Positions 32,947-43,062 are shown, counted from the first letter of the stretch. The stretch is 64,000 bases of DNA from Chrysemys picta bellii (GCF_011386835.1 NW_027052971.1:1-64000); one strand, 5' to 3'. A program made the numbers and translations. The notes: generated from the letters alone by a model not told the origin.

Positions 32947-34370
32947 CTGAGAAACCGAGTGTAGCATTGGGAGCAGCTTGTGATGTTTTACTGTCTAGCC
33001 GGCTTGCTTTCTAGAATGAACACTCATTGAGTGGGGTGATCCACAGGGAGTAGCTCAAACCTCCAGAGTGTCAGCCCTGTGGCAGGACATTAGCACTGCA
33101 GGGGAGGGGTGTGTGTGTGGCAGTGACATCACAAAGGCCTTTTGCAGAACCTCAGCCTATTGGCCAAAGGTGCAGGGGAGGTGGTGACCTCACAGAGGGA
33201 TGCTGACATCAGCCAGGCAGGACAGGGGCGCAGGGCCAGGGAAACCTCAGAGACCCCTGTGGCTTTGCTTCAGCAAGTCCCCTTCTCGAGATCTCTCTTT
33301 GAGGTCTGAGAGAGTATTTGGGTTCATGTATGTGAGCACCAGGAGGAACCTCTTTTGAGTTTTCTCCTTTCTTTTTCCTGATTTCACTAGAAAACTGACG
33401 TCCCTGTTTAGAAGGTAAGAGCCTCCGAGAGGTTTGGAACCTGTTGAGTCTGATGCATCTGGCGCTAGCTGAATTTTAGGCATGGAAAACACTAGCTTAA
33501 GGTGGCCAAATTTTATTCCCCACCTGGGATTTTGTCCCTTAGAATCTCTGGGGACATTAAGGTTTGTCCTTTTTGTTTTACCTTTTCCTCCATCCCTCCC
33601 TCCTTTCTCTTCATCTCTTACTTCTTTTGTCCTTTCCCCGTTCCCCTCCCACCACCAGGAGGGGTGTGTGTGTGTCATGGGGGGTGCTCTACAACTCCCA
33701 TTGTGGGAGGTCCACCGAAAAATGTGGCGTTGAAATAGTGCTCAGACAGTGATCCCCAGCGGTGACCTGGGCCATCCTTTGGGCTCTCTGGTGAGAACCC
33801 TCATCCCCCCGCCCCTCGGTCTCTACCCTGATTGGCTGAGCAGGGGGTTATTGACAGGGAGGAGACTCAGGTCCCTATTGTTTTCTTTTAAGAACAAATA
33901 AATAGTCATAACCAGTCATATGTTCAACAAATTTTGCTGCTTCTCTGCAGTTCATTATTTTCTCTACCATTCCAGTTCTCCTAAAATACTTGCTGAATAA
34001 TTACTATGAACTCTTGCTGGTCTGGAACTCACTTGAGAACACTTTATTCAGGTCATTCAATGTCTGAAATTCAAGATCCGATGGTTAGTTTGAAAATCAG
34101 GGCTCTTGGGTCCTATTCCCAACTCTGCCACGGACTGGCTGTGTGACCTAAGACAAGTCAATTCTCCTTTCTCAGCCTTAGCTTCTCCCTCTTTCAAGTA
34201 GGGATAACAATCCGCTCCTACCTACCTCCCGACAGGTGGAGGATGGGGATCTATTGGAGAGTGTCACTAGGAGCAGTGCGTAAGATGAGGTGTCCTATCA
34301 CGTTTACTCAGATCAGATTAGGACATAATAGAATGGCTGAAATAGTCTATTTTATTTGTATTTTATTATG

Positions 34371-34374
34371 TTGC
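34371..34374. other. Left target-site duplication of the Ty3/gypsy element
   Basis: The ttgc here pairs with tcgc at 42980-42983. The empty site in units 2 and 4 has ttgc once (18536-18539 in unit 2), followed directly by aattg. Confidence 0.75.
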
Positions 34375-35842
34375 TGTAACCCTTCTGCCCATCTAAGTTG
34401 GCAGCAACAAGGGCCGGGTTCTGTATCTAGGGGTTCCGTTTCAATAACGCAATGCAAAACCGGCTCGAGCCCCCACCCAGTGACCTGGGACAATTACATA
34501 CCACCCCCTGGGCACCTCTAAGAGGCAATACTTCCCCTCTCGCAAGCACGGAGTCTGAGTGTAACAGAAAATGTTTAATAACATGAGGTACACAACATCA
34601 GCATTAAATGGAAAAAACACCACAACTAGAGTTTTTAGACCAAACCATGAGCGAAGACCCACCCCAGCAAATTGGGCCGTGTCCTCTCCCGTTGGTTCTT
34701 GAAACCAGCGACCCAAGAATCACCAAAGTCCCAAAAGTCCACCAATCCCAAAGTCTCTTGGGTCCAGCAACCCAAGAATCACAAAAGTCCCAAAAGTCCG
34801 ACAACCCCCCAAAGTCTCTGTCCATGATCAGTGCAGCCCCAGAGTTCAAGGGGGGGGGGTGAGCAGGGTGTTAAGGGGCACCTTACGTGATCCGAGGCCA
34901 ACCGGCTGCTTCTCCGTGGGGTTCCACTGCAGCCTTCACCACGAACTGCTCCACTCCACCCGCAGTCCCACGAACTGCTCTGGCAGCCGCTCCGCTCCGC
35001 TCACCGACCTGTGAGCCGCTCCGCTCCGCTCACCGACCTGTGAGCTGCACCGCTCCGCTCACCGACCTGTGAGCCGCTCCGCTCCGCTCCAGCCATCCCT
35101 TGGGCCGCTCCCACAAGGCTCTGCTCTGCTAGCTGCTCCTCCAGCCGCTCCGCTCACCGACCTGTGAGCCGCTCCGCTCCGCTCACTCCCCGCTAAGCTA
35201 AGTTAGCTTAGCTATAGCTTCAGGCTCCCCCACTAGTTAACACAGCCTCAGTGATCTCAGCTCTTAAATAGCTTTAGCTCTTTTGTGATTTCAGCTCTTA
35301 GTGATTTCAGCTAGTAGTAGGGGAGCCCCAGTGCTGGTGCACTATTGGCCCAAAGCGAACTCAGCTCAGCAGTCTGTAACTAGACTCCTAAGGGAATCAA
35401 AGTTAGCTCTGACATTCAACAGTGGAGAGAGGAGGTAGTGCAATTGGTGTTTCAACCCCCCCTTGGGGAGGGGGCCACACCATCAGGTACAAATACCTGT
35501 CCCCATCCTCTCTCAATTCACTGGGTTTTGTAACCCATGCCCCTTGACAAGCAAATGCTACTTAGGTAATGGTGAAAGACTCACTCAGTCCTTCTGTCAT
35601 ACAACAGTTCCACTGGCCTTGATTCACAGAATCAGGGTAACAAAACTTTATTCTTCCTGCCCCAATAACAGAGAAACTGGGGATCCCACACCAGCCAAAG
35701 TAACCACTTTGAGTTGCTGTGGTTTCATGCCAGGCGAGTGGGTGTGCCTATGCAAACAAGGTCAGCCCCTGGAGTTCTTTTCCACCCTCGCCATAATTTA
35801 CCACCAGATGTCAGGGTAGAGCTCATCCTGACTCTGCTTACA
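34375..35842 (-). repeat. 3' LTR of the Ty3/gypsy element (1468 bp)
   Basis: On the coding strand it starts TGTAAGCAGAG and ends GGGTTACA. The only difference I found from the other LTR is a run of seven C here (near 35456-35462) against eight C. A TATTTAA box lies at 35264-35270 and an ATTAAA polyadenylation-like signal at 34573-34578, on the coding strand. Both are guesses at the U3/R layout. Short plus-strand frames in the LTR are not genes. Confidence 0.93.
34981..35190. repeat. Short tandem repeats inside the 3' LTR
   Basis: Four to five copies of a roughly 26-30 bp phrase built from ccgctccgct and caccgacctgtgag, one of them displaced by about 60 bp. The same array is in the other LTR at about 42117-42326. 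It lies downstream of the TATTTAA box and so may be in R or U5. Confidence 0.75.
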
Positions 35843-35852
35843 TCCTCCCCCC
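35843..35852 (-). promoter_or_regulatory. Polypurine tract
   Basis: On the coding strand GGGGGGAGGA directly precedes the 3' LTR. It is the expected RNase H-resistant primer for plus-strand synthesis. Confidence 0.85.
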
Positions 35853-35900
35853 AGCCGAAAATTTGTCGTCCCGACAAATCACACTCCCTATTATAACAAC

Positions 35901-38900
35901 TCACTGGTTCCCTCCAAAGGGCCTCAGATAGCCCACTCTAGCTTCCACAAGCCTGTGTGCTAAACATATTGGTTCCTCACTAGTTACCCCAGGTGCATCA
36001 TAAGTCAACCGTTTTACTGGTCTTATTACCCTGTCTCGTCTATTGAGAATCTCTGTTGCCGTGGTGGGCGGGACAGCCTCTTGACCGATGGATGGAGAGG
36101 TTTCCTTTGAGGGTCCCTCGGCTACTGGCATAGGCCCCTGCATTTCTAGTTCTAACAGTGGAGGGTCCAAGGTGCCCAGGACATCCTCCACCTGTATGTC
36201 TCCACTGTCCAATAACCTGGGTGTGTCATCACATGGGGGTCCCACCAGTGGTTCAGGGGTGTCAGGAATGGGCCTAAATACTTCTGCCATGGGGTTTAGG
36301 GTGGAAGAAGAGGAGCTCTCTGTTGGTTCAGCCGATCGAGACTGAAATCTTGTCTCCATCCCAGGGTACACCATGGTTGTGTCTTCCTCCTCAGACTCAC
36401 TCTCAGATGTGCTGCATGGGGGTAGGTTAGCTGCCGGGGGCTGGCTGTCCACGTTGGAGGGCGGCTTTGGTCCAGCACCTTCGTTCTGCCCAGTTGCCCT
36501 GTTGTGGCCCATCTCATACGGGGTGCCTACCAATTCCCCCACAGGAAGCAAAAGGTTTCTATGCACTGTCTTTGTCTGCCCTGGACCCTCTTCAGGTTTG
36601 ATCTTGTAGACCGGCAGGTCTCCTAGCTTTTCCATCACCAAGTAAGGTATTGCCTTCCATCTGTCGGCTATCTTGTGTTTGCCAGCAATACCCAAATTTC
36701 GCAGCAGAACTCTGTCCCCCGGCTGGAGTTCTTGCAGACGTACCCTAGCATCATATCGATGTTTGTTGCGGTCGGCGTTCTTCCGAGCCGCAGATGTAGC
36801 TAAGTGATAAGCATCCCGCAGCTTTTCTCTCAGTCGGGATACATATTGCTGATGAGTTTCATAGCTATCTCCATCCTCTGATACACCAAAGCACAGGTCT
36901 ATGGGTAATCTTGGTTCTCGTCCAAACATTAAGAGATATGGGGTGACTCCTGTAGCATCATTCTTTGTGGCATTGTAGGCGTGCACCAGATATGCAACAT
37001 GTTGGCTCCAGGTTGCTTTCTGCTCTGGTCGCAAAGTCCCCAACATATCTAATAGGGTTCGGTTGAACCTCTCTGGCTGAGGATCACCTTGCGGGTGATA
37101 AGGCGTTGTTCTAGACTTCTTAATTCCCGCTATCCTCAGCACCTCCTTCAGAAGATGACTCTCAAAGTCCCGCCCCTGATCCGAGTGTATCCGGGCTGGA
37201 AATCCATAAACTGAGAAATATTTCTCCCACAGTACTCGAGCAACCGTGGTGGCCCTCTGATCACGCGTGGGATATGCCTGCGCATATCGTGTATAATGGT
37301 CAGTCACTACTAGAATGTTCCCAATATTCCTCTTGTCTACTTCTAAAGACAAGAAATCGATGCATACCAGTTCCAAAGGTTTGGTGCTGGTGATGTTCTT
37401 GAGATATGCAGCCCTCGTGGGCAGAGTTTTCCTTTGAACACATCGAGCGCAAGTCTCACATTTCCTACGAACATCTTCAGCCATCCGGGGCCAATAGAAT
37501 CTACTACGAAGAAGTTCCAGGGTCCTCTCCATCCCTAAATGTCCAAAGTCATCATGCAGGGCCCTCATGGCCAGGGCTCTGTACTCTTTTGGCAGCACTA
37601 GCTGTGCTCGTTGCTTTTGTAAAGGGTCTGTGGTCACTCGATGTAGCACTCCCTGAATCAGTTTTAGTTTGGTCCATTCTCTCAATAGTAGTTTACCCTC
37701 CGGGTTAGGTGGGACAACCACAGCTGGGCTTCGCCCCTCCCTTTTGGCAAGTAGTGTATCACGAATGCCAATATCTTGCAGCTGGGCTTCCTGCCAGTCA
37801 GCCGCATTGAGCATGGGCAAAGGAGATTGGTCCAACGCAATATAGTTCACTGAAGCAGAAGGCACGCATTCAGGGGGCAGGCCCAAAGCTTCTGCAGCAC
37901 ATCCATGAAGACTCTCATGGGACTCTGGCTCCCGGCGACTCACACTGCAAATAGCCCTCACTCCATCTGTGGGTATCACAGCAACTCCTGGTGCCTGTGG
38001 ACGCCTGGACAATGCATCTGCATCTACATTGCTTCTCCCTGATCGGTATTGAATGCTGAAGTCATAGCTAGCCAAAGCGGCCACCCATCTTTGCCCTGTA
38101 GCATCCAGCTTAGCACTTGTTAACACATAGGTCAGTGGGTTGTTGTCTGTCCACACCTGGAACTGAGCACCATATAAGTAGTCTCGAAATTTCTCAGTGA
38201 TGGCCCATTTCAAGGCCAAGAACTCCAGCTTGTGGGTGGGATAGCGAGTTTCACTATCAGACAGTCCTCGGCTGGCAAAGGCTACAGGTTTACGTCTTCC
38301 TTCCACTTCCTGGTACAGTACTGCTCCCAGACCCTCCAAACTGGCATCAGTATGCAGGATAAATGGCTTGCTTGGGTCAGCAAAGACTAGGACTGGAGCA
38401 TGAGTTAGGCAAGTAATGATTTCTCGAAAAGCCCTTTCACATCTCTCATCCCACCGTGGCCCAAATGGTTCGAAGGGGCCATAGTGTCTCTGCACAGGAG
38501 GCTTTGGGGACCTTCCCTTATTCTTGGTCTTAGATTTGTTCCTGCTGGACTGGTATCCCCTGGTAAGATCATTCAGAGGTTTTACAATCGTAGCATAGTT
38601 TTTCACAAATCTGCGATAGTAGCCACTAAACCCAAGAAAGGTCTTGAGTTCTCTGTAGTTACTTGGACATGGCCATGTAGTGAGGGCTTCTATTTTATCG
38701 GGATCAGTACTCACACCCTCTTGGGACACGATGTGACCCACATACTTCACTGAGGTCCTGCAGAACTGGCATTTGTCAATTGAAAGCTTCAAACCATAAT
38801 CCTCTAACCTATCAAGCACTTTAAGAAGTCTTTCTTCATGCTCCTCCAAGGTTCTTCCAAACACTATCAGGTCATCCAAATAAACTAACACTTGCAGTAA

Positions 38901-41453
38901 ATTCATGTCTCCCACAACTTTCTCCATAAGACGTTGAAATGTGGCAGGTGCTCCAGAGATCCCTTGGGGCATGCGTTCAAACTGATAAAACCCTAATGGG
39001 CAGATGAAGGCTGTCTTCTCCTTATCTGCTTCACCCAGAGGGATCTGGTAGTATCCACTCCGAAGATCCAACACAGAGAACCACTGGCTTCCCAGCAAAC
39101 AGTCTAAGGCATCTTGGACTCGAGGCATTGTGTACTGGTCAACCACAGTACGGCGGTTTAGGGTGCGGTAGTCAATACACATCCGGATTTTCCCATTCTT
39201 TTTACGGACCACCACAATGGGTGAGGCATATGGGCTGCGGGACTCTGTAATGATGCCATTCGCAGCCAGCTCCTGAAGATGTTGTCGCACATCTTCCATC
39301 TCGGAGAGGGCAATCCTCCTAGATCTCTCCCTGAAAGGTCGAGAGTCATGTAGTCTGATGTTGTGCTCTACTCCTTTTGCACATCCCACATCCCACTCAT
39401 GCAATGAGAACACCTTGGATCTTTCACAAAGTTTCCTCCTCAGGCGATCTTTCCACTCCTCGGACAACGGTGAATCTCCAAAGTCAAACTTTGCAGGGTC
39501 TATTGGCGGAACTTGAGTCTCACACTGGGGTTTTACAATTGATTCAGGCTCAAAGAGATCCGCTATCTTTTGTCCTTGCTTCACAACAACATCTCGACTT
39601 GTTTCATTAGCAATCAGTATAGTCACCTTTTCCTGGGCTTCAGCAGGTAGGGTTATGACTCCACTGGGGACCAGCACTCCTTCCGGGAGCTCTCCTTCAA
39701 CCGGCTGCTCTACCATTGCTAATGCCCCTTTACTGCCTTTCAGCCGAGTACTCATGACAAGCACTTCTTGCTCCGTCCTTGCAGGCACTACTAACGGGGT
39801 TGTGCCCATGTACTTCAGCGCCCCAATCGGTAGCTCAGATGTCTCCTTTTTAGCACCCTCAATCTTCCTATAGGCTTCAGCACAAAGCGTATGGATCATC
39901 AGGGTATTCAGGTACTGGTCCCCAGCCCGTCGTCTGCAGTAATCCGCGAGCACCTTGAAGAGACTGGAGTTGGTCCCTATCAGCACAGACACATCAGAGG
40001 TCCCTTTAGGGTCAGGGCATATTAATGCAGCTGTGTCCACCTCTTCTCTTACCCCAGCAACCTCCTCTGGGAATTCCAGGTGCACTATGACATACCCTTG
40101 GTAGGGGTATTCATCCATGCTGAGGCCACACAGACCAACGCCAGTCAGTGGCTGTATAGGCAGGTGCCTAAGCATTTGTTGGTAGAATGACTGAAATATA
40201 ATAGTCACTTGAGATCCAGTGTCAAGCACGGCTTTACACTCCACCCCTTCAATCTTCACCATGACCTCTGCTCGAGGCCCTATCAGTCCTGCGGGGATCC
40301 CAGCTGGACGGTCTTTTCTGGGGGAATCTTCAAATCCTGCAGGCCTGGGTGGTCCCCGTCCCTGGACTCTCTGGCAGCTACCGGATCTCTCCCAACTGAT
40401 CCTCAGCTTTCCATACACTAAGGAGGGGTTTTCTTCATTATGGCACTTGGCAGCACTGTGTCCATCCTGACCACATCGGTAGCAGAAGAATTGTCCTTTC
40501 CCTCTTCGCCCAGATGGGATGGTGGCTCTAAATGCTGACTTCTCCATCGCCACGGTCAGAGGCTCCTTATTCCCGGAAGTCTTAGCTTGGTCAATGGTGC
40601 TTTGCAGTTCAGCTATCCGTTCTGTCAGGACCTGCACTTGTTGGGCAAGTTCCTCTGTGGCGCTCACCATCAGTACACTGGCCATTTGCAGTGGTGTTGT
40701 GCCGGCTGGCTCCAATGTTTGGGCTTCCCAAAACTCGCTGGCAGCCTGCCTTTCTTCCTCTTCTCTGACCTCCTTTATCAGCTGGGAATAACTTGGGGGA
40801 TGTTCCCGTCGTTCTCTTAGCCGGAGATGGAGTAGAATCGAGTTCTGATATTGAGCTCCTCTTACAATTTGAGCCAGTCTGGTCCGATCCATCTGTTCAG
40901 CAGTCACTGCACCCCTCATGACAGCTCTCTGAAGCAGTCTTTCCAGCCTCTGTATATAGGCTGAAATCTTCTCGCCAATTTGCTGTCCGGAATTAAGGAA
41001 CTTACAGTAACTGTCTTCAGGGCCCTCTACACTCCCAAAGGTATGATCAAGAGCCTCTAGGCAGTCCTTCACACTGACCCCAGGGTCAATGAGCTTCAGG
41101 GTGCGAATCACATCTAATGCTGGGCCACTAAGGCTCTCTATCAGACATCTTCGCTTTTCTGCATCAGGTACGGCCCACTCCTGCAGCATTTCAGTGGTAT
41201 GCTCCAACCAGGGTTCGAACTCCTCTGCCCCAGCAAATAACCTTAACTCACGACAAGAGTTTGACCTAGCATGGGACAACACAACCTTTTCCAATATTTG
41301 CCCCAGTGCTTTTGTCCAATCATTGGCTGAGGCTGTGGCCCCTGAGCTAGAGGCTGCAGGGCCGGGGCCCAACAAACCCGACATATTAGCCATTATACAA
41401 ACAGTAATTTCCTCAAAATATAACCACAATTGTTTCCCAATGCAGGGGAACAC
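35901..41453 (-). CDS. Gag-Pol polyprotein, Ty3/gypsy, PNMA-like Gag
   Basis: A single uninterrupted frame of 1850 codons. Gag: residues about 63-235 resemble the paraneoplastic antigen Ma (PNMA) family (phrases WLEHTTEMLQEW, EKRRCLIESLSGPALDVIR, GEKISAYIQRLERLLQ). A coiled-coil stretch follows at about 262-290 and a CCHC zinc knuckle at 324-337 (CYRCGQDGHSAAKC). Protease: active site DTGS 411-414, VLIGTN near 490-495. Reverse transcriptase: about 705-910, catalytic D796 and YLDD 858-861. RNase H: D1036, E1077, D1103, D1146. Integrase: H1300/H1305 and C1335/C1338 zinc finger, catalytic D1366, D1425 and E1461 (D,D-35-E). A GPY/F-like module follows at about 1575-1638, then a Ser/acidic tail of about 210 residues. 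No chromodomain is recognised. Translation may start at M1, or at M21 or M24 (MANMSG), since the first 20 codons look like leader. Gag and Pol are in one frame, so no frameshift is needed; how the Gag:Pol ratio is set is unknown. All catalytic residues are present. Confidence 0.95.
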   Translation of the reverse strand: MFPCIGKQLWLYFEEITVCIMANMSGLLGPGPAASSSGATASANDWTKALGQILEKVVLSHARSNSCRELRLFAGAEEFEPWLEHTTEMLQEWAVPDAEKRRCLIESLSGPALDVIRTLKLIDPGVSVKDCLEALDHTFGSVEGPEDSYCKFLNSGQQIGEKISAYIQRLERLLQRAVMRGAVTAEQMDRTRLAQIVRGAQYQNSILLHLRLRERREHPPSYSQLIKEVREEEERQAASEFWEAQTLEPAGTTPLQMASVLMVSATEELAQQVQVLTERIAELQSTIDQAKTSGNKEPLTVAMEKSAFRATIPSGRRGKGQFFCYRCGQDGHSAAKCHNEENPSLVYGKLRISWERSGSCQRVQGRGPPRPAGFEDSPRKDRPAGIPAGLIGPRAEVMVKIEGVECKAVLDTGSQVTIIFQSFYQQMLRHLPIQPLTGVGLCGLSMDEYPYQGYVIVHLEFPEEVAGVREEVDTAALICPDPKGTSDVSVLIGTNSSLFKVLADYCRRRAGDQYLNTLMIHTLCAEAYRKIEGAKKETSELPIGALKYMGTTPLVVPARTEQEVLVMSTRLKGSKGALAMVEQPVEGELPEGVLVPSGVITLPAEAQEKVTILIANETSRDVVVKQGQKIADLFEPESIVKPQCETQVPPIDPAKFDFGDSPLSEEWKDRLRRKLCERSKVFSLHEWDVGCAKGVEHNIRLHDSRPFRERSRRIALSEMEDVRQHLQELAANGIITESRSPYASPIVVVRKKNGKIRMCIDYRTLNRRTVVDQYTMPRVQDALDCLLGSQWFSVLDLRSGYYQIPLGEADKEKTAFICPLGFYQFERMPQGISGAPATFQRLMEKVVGDMNLLQVLVYLDDLIVFGRTLEEHEERLLKVLDRLEDYGLKLSIDKCQFCRTSVKYVGHIVSQEGVSTDPDKIEALTTWPCPSNYRELKTFLGFSGYYRRFVKNYATIVKPLNDLTRGYQSSRNKSKTKNKGRSPKPPVQRHYGPFEPFGPRWDERCERAFREIITCLTHAPVLVFADPSKPFILHTDASLEGLGAVLYQEVEGRRKPVAFASRGLSDSETRYPTHKLEFLALKWAITEKFRDYLYGAQFQVWTDNNPLTYVLTSAKLDATGQRWVAALASYDFSIQYRSGRSNVDADALSRRPQAPGVAVIPTDGVRAICSVSRREPESHESLHGCAAEALGLPPECVPSASVNYIALDQSPLPMLNAADWQEAQLQDIGIRDTLLAKREGRSPAVVVPPNPEGKLLLREWTKLKLIQGVLHRVTTDPLQKQRAQLVLPKEYRALAMRALHDDFGHLGMERTLELLRSRFYWPRMAEDVRRKCETCARCVQRKTLPTRAAYLKNITSTKPLELVCIDFLSLEVDKRNIGNILVVTDHYTRYAQAYPTRDQRATTVARVLWEKYFSVYGFPARIHSDQGRDFESHLLKEVLRIAGIKKSRTTPYHPQGDPQPERFNRTLLDMLGTLRPEQKATWSQHVAYLVHAYNATKNDATGVTPYLLMFGREPRLPIDLCFGVSEDGDSYETHQQYVSRLREKLRDAYHLATSAARKNADRNKHRYDARVRLQELQPGDRVLLRNLGIAGKHKIADRWKAIPYLVMEKLGDLPVYKIKPEEGPGQTKTVHRNLLLPVGELVGTPYEMGHNRATGQNEGAGPKPPSNVDSQPPAANLPPCSTSESESEEEDTTMVYPGMETRFQSRSAEPTESSSSSTLNPMAEVFRPIPDTPEPLVGPPCDDTPRLLDSGDIQVEDVLGTLDPPLLELEMQGPMPVAEGPSKETSPSIGQEAVPPTTATEILNRRDRVIRPVKRLTYDAPGVTSEEPICLAHRLVEARVGYLRPFGGNQ

Positions 41454-41488
41454 TCAACTGGTGCTTGCGAGGGGTACTGACCCAGGGG

Positions 41489-41506
41489 ATCCCGGACGAG
41501 CCCCCA
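41489..41506 (-). promoter_or_regulatory. Primer binding site for tRNA-Pro
   Basis: The coding strand reads TGGGGGCTCGTCCGGGAT, perfectly complementary to the 3' end of tRNA-Pro including CCA. It begins four bases (tttt) after the 5' LTR. Minus-strand DNA synthesis would be primed here. The same 18-nt site is used by murine leukaemia-type gammaretroviruses. Confidence 0.93.
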
Positions 41507-41510
41507 AAAA

Positions 41511-42979
41511 TGTAACCCTTCTGCCCATCTAAGTTGGCAGCAACAAGGGCCGGGTTCTGTATCTAGGGGTTCCGTTTCAATAACGCAATGCAAAACCGGC
41601 TCGAGCCCCCACCCAGTGACCTGGGACAATTACATACCACCCCCTGGGCACCTCTAAGAGGCAATACTTCCCCTCTCGCAAGCACGGAGTCTGAGTGTAA
41701 CAGAAAATGTTTAATAACATGAGGTACACAACATCAGCATTAAATGGAAAAAACACCACAACTAGAGTTTTTAGACCAAACCATGAGCGAAGACCCACCC
41801 CAGCAAATTGGGCCGTGTCCTCTCCCGTTGGTTCTTGAAACCAGCGACCCAAGAATCACCAAAGTCCCAAAAGTCCACCAATCCCAAAGTCTCTTGGGTC
41901 CAGCAACCCAAGAATCACAAAAGTCCCAAAAGTCCGACAACCCCCCAAAGTCTCTGTCCATGATCAGTGCAGCCCCAGAGTTCAAGGGGGGGGGGTGAGC
42001 AGGGTGTTAAGGGGCACCTTACGTGATCCGAGGCCAACCGGCTGCTTCTCCGTGGGGTTCCACTGCAGCCTTCACCACGAACTGCTCCACTCCACCCGCA
42101 GTCCCACGAACTGCTCTGGCAGCCGCTCCGCTCCGCTCACCGACCTGTGAGCCGCTCCGCTCCGCTCACCGACCTGTGAGCTGCACCGCTCCGCTCACCG
42201 ACCTGTGAGCCGCTCCGCTCCGCTCCAGCCATCCCTTGGGCCGCTCCCACAAGGCTCTGCTCTGCTAGCTGCTCCTCCAGCCGCTCCGCTCACCGACCTG
42301 TGAGCCGCTCCGCTCCGCTCACTCCCCGCTAAGCTAAGTTAGCTTAGCTATAGCTTCAGGCTCCCCCACTAGTTAACACAGCCTCAGTGATCTCAGCTCT
42401 TAAATAGCTTTAGCTCTTTTGTGATTTCAGCTCTTAGTGATTTCAGCTAGTAGTAGGGGAGCCCCAGTGCTGGTGCACTATTGGCCCAAAGCGAACTCAG
42501 CTCAGCAGTCTGTAACTAGACTCCTAAGGGAATCAAAGTTAGCTCTGACATTCAACAGTGGAGAGAGGAGGTAGTGCAATTGGTGTTTCAACCCCCCCCT
42601 TGGGGAGGGGGCCACACCATCAGGTACAAATACCTGTCCCCATCCTCTCTCAATTCACTGGGTTTTGTAACCCATGCCCCTTGACAAGCAAATGCTACTT
42701 AGGTAATGGTGAAAGACTCACTCAGTCCTTCTGTCATACAACAGTTCCACTGGCCTTGATTCACAGAATCAGGGTAACAAAACTTTATTCTTCCTGCCCC
42801 AATAACAGAGAAACTGGGGATCCCACACCAGCCAAAGTAACCACTTTGAGTTGCTGTGGTTTCATGCCAGGCGAGTGGGTGTGCCTATGCAAACAAGGTC
42901 AGCCCCTGGAGTTCTTTTCCACCCTCGCCATAATTTACCACCAGATGTCAGGGTAGAGCTCATCCTGACTCTGCTTACA
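41511..42979 (-). repeat. 5' LTR of the Ty3/gypsy element (1469 bp)
   Basis: This LTR should act as promoter for gag-pol transcription towards lower coordinates. It has the same internal features as the other LTR: a TATTTAA box at 42400-42406, cgctccgctcaccgacctgtgag repeats around 42120-42325, and repeated caaaagtcc motifs around 41855-41945. It differs from its partner by one C in a homopolymer. Confidence 0.93.
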
Positions 42980-42983
42980 TCGC

Positions 42984-43062
42984 AATTGTTAAGAGCAGCA
43001 ACTACTTAGCTCAGACTGAAACATCTCATCTAATTTTTGAGATCTAAGTGTCTCTTCTTTGT
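42984..43062. other. Host sequence right of the Ty3/gypsy element
   Basis: It resumes unit sequence at aattgttaagagcagcaact and matches 18541-18606 in unit 2 and 58830-58907 in unit 4 without a gap. This fixes the right edge of the insertion. Confidence 0.85.

Larger units (their letters stand above)
34375..42979 (-). mobile_element. Complete Ty3/gypsy LTR retrotransposon with PNMA-like Gag
   Basis: The 8,605-bp element lies on the - strand. It has two near-identical long LTRs (34375-35842 and 41511-42979) beginning TG and ending CA, an 18-nt tRNA-Pro primer binding site at 41489-41506, a polypurine tract at 35843-35852 and one gag-pol frame (41453-35901). Only 58 bp separate the gag-pol stop codon from the downstream LTR, so there is no env. 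The order protease, RT, RNase H, integrase is that of Ty3/gypsy elements. The flanks ttgc (34371-34374) and tcgc (42980-42983) are a 4-bp target duplication with one mismatch. Units 2 and 4 show the uninterrupted site, tatgttgcaattg. All parts look intact, so the element is young and possibly mobile. Confidence 0.95.

Noticed and set aside
35843..35900. Possible env or accessory gene after pol
   Set aside because: Only 58 bp separate the gag-pol stop codon from the 3' LTR, with the polypurine tract in between.
37406..37708. Plus-strand frames of 60-147 codons inside the Ty3/gypsy element
   Set aside because: They are shadows of the 1850-codon gag-pol frame on the other strand.
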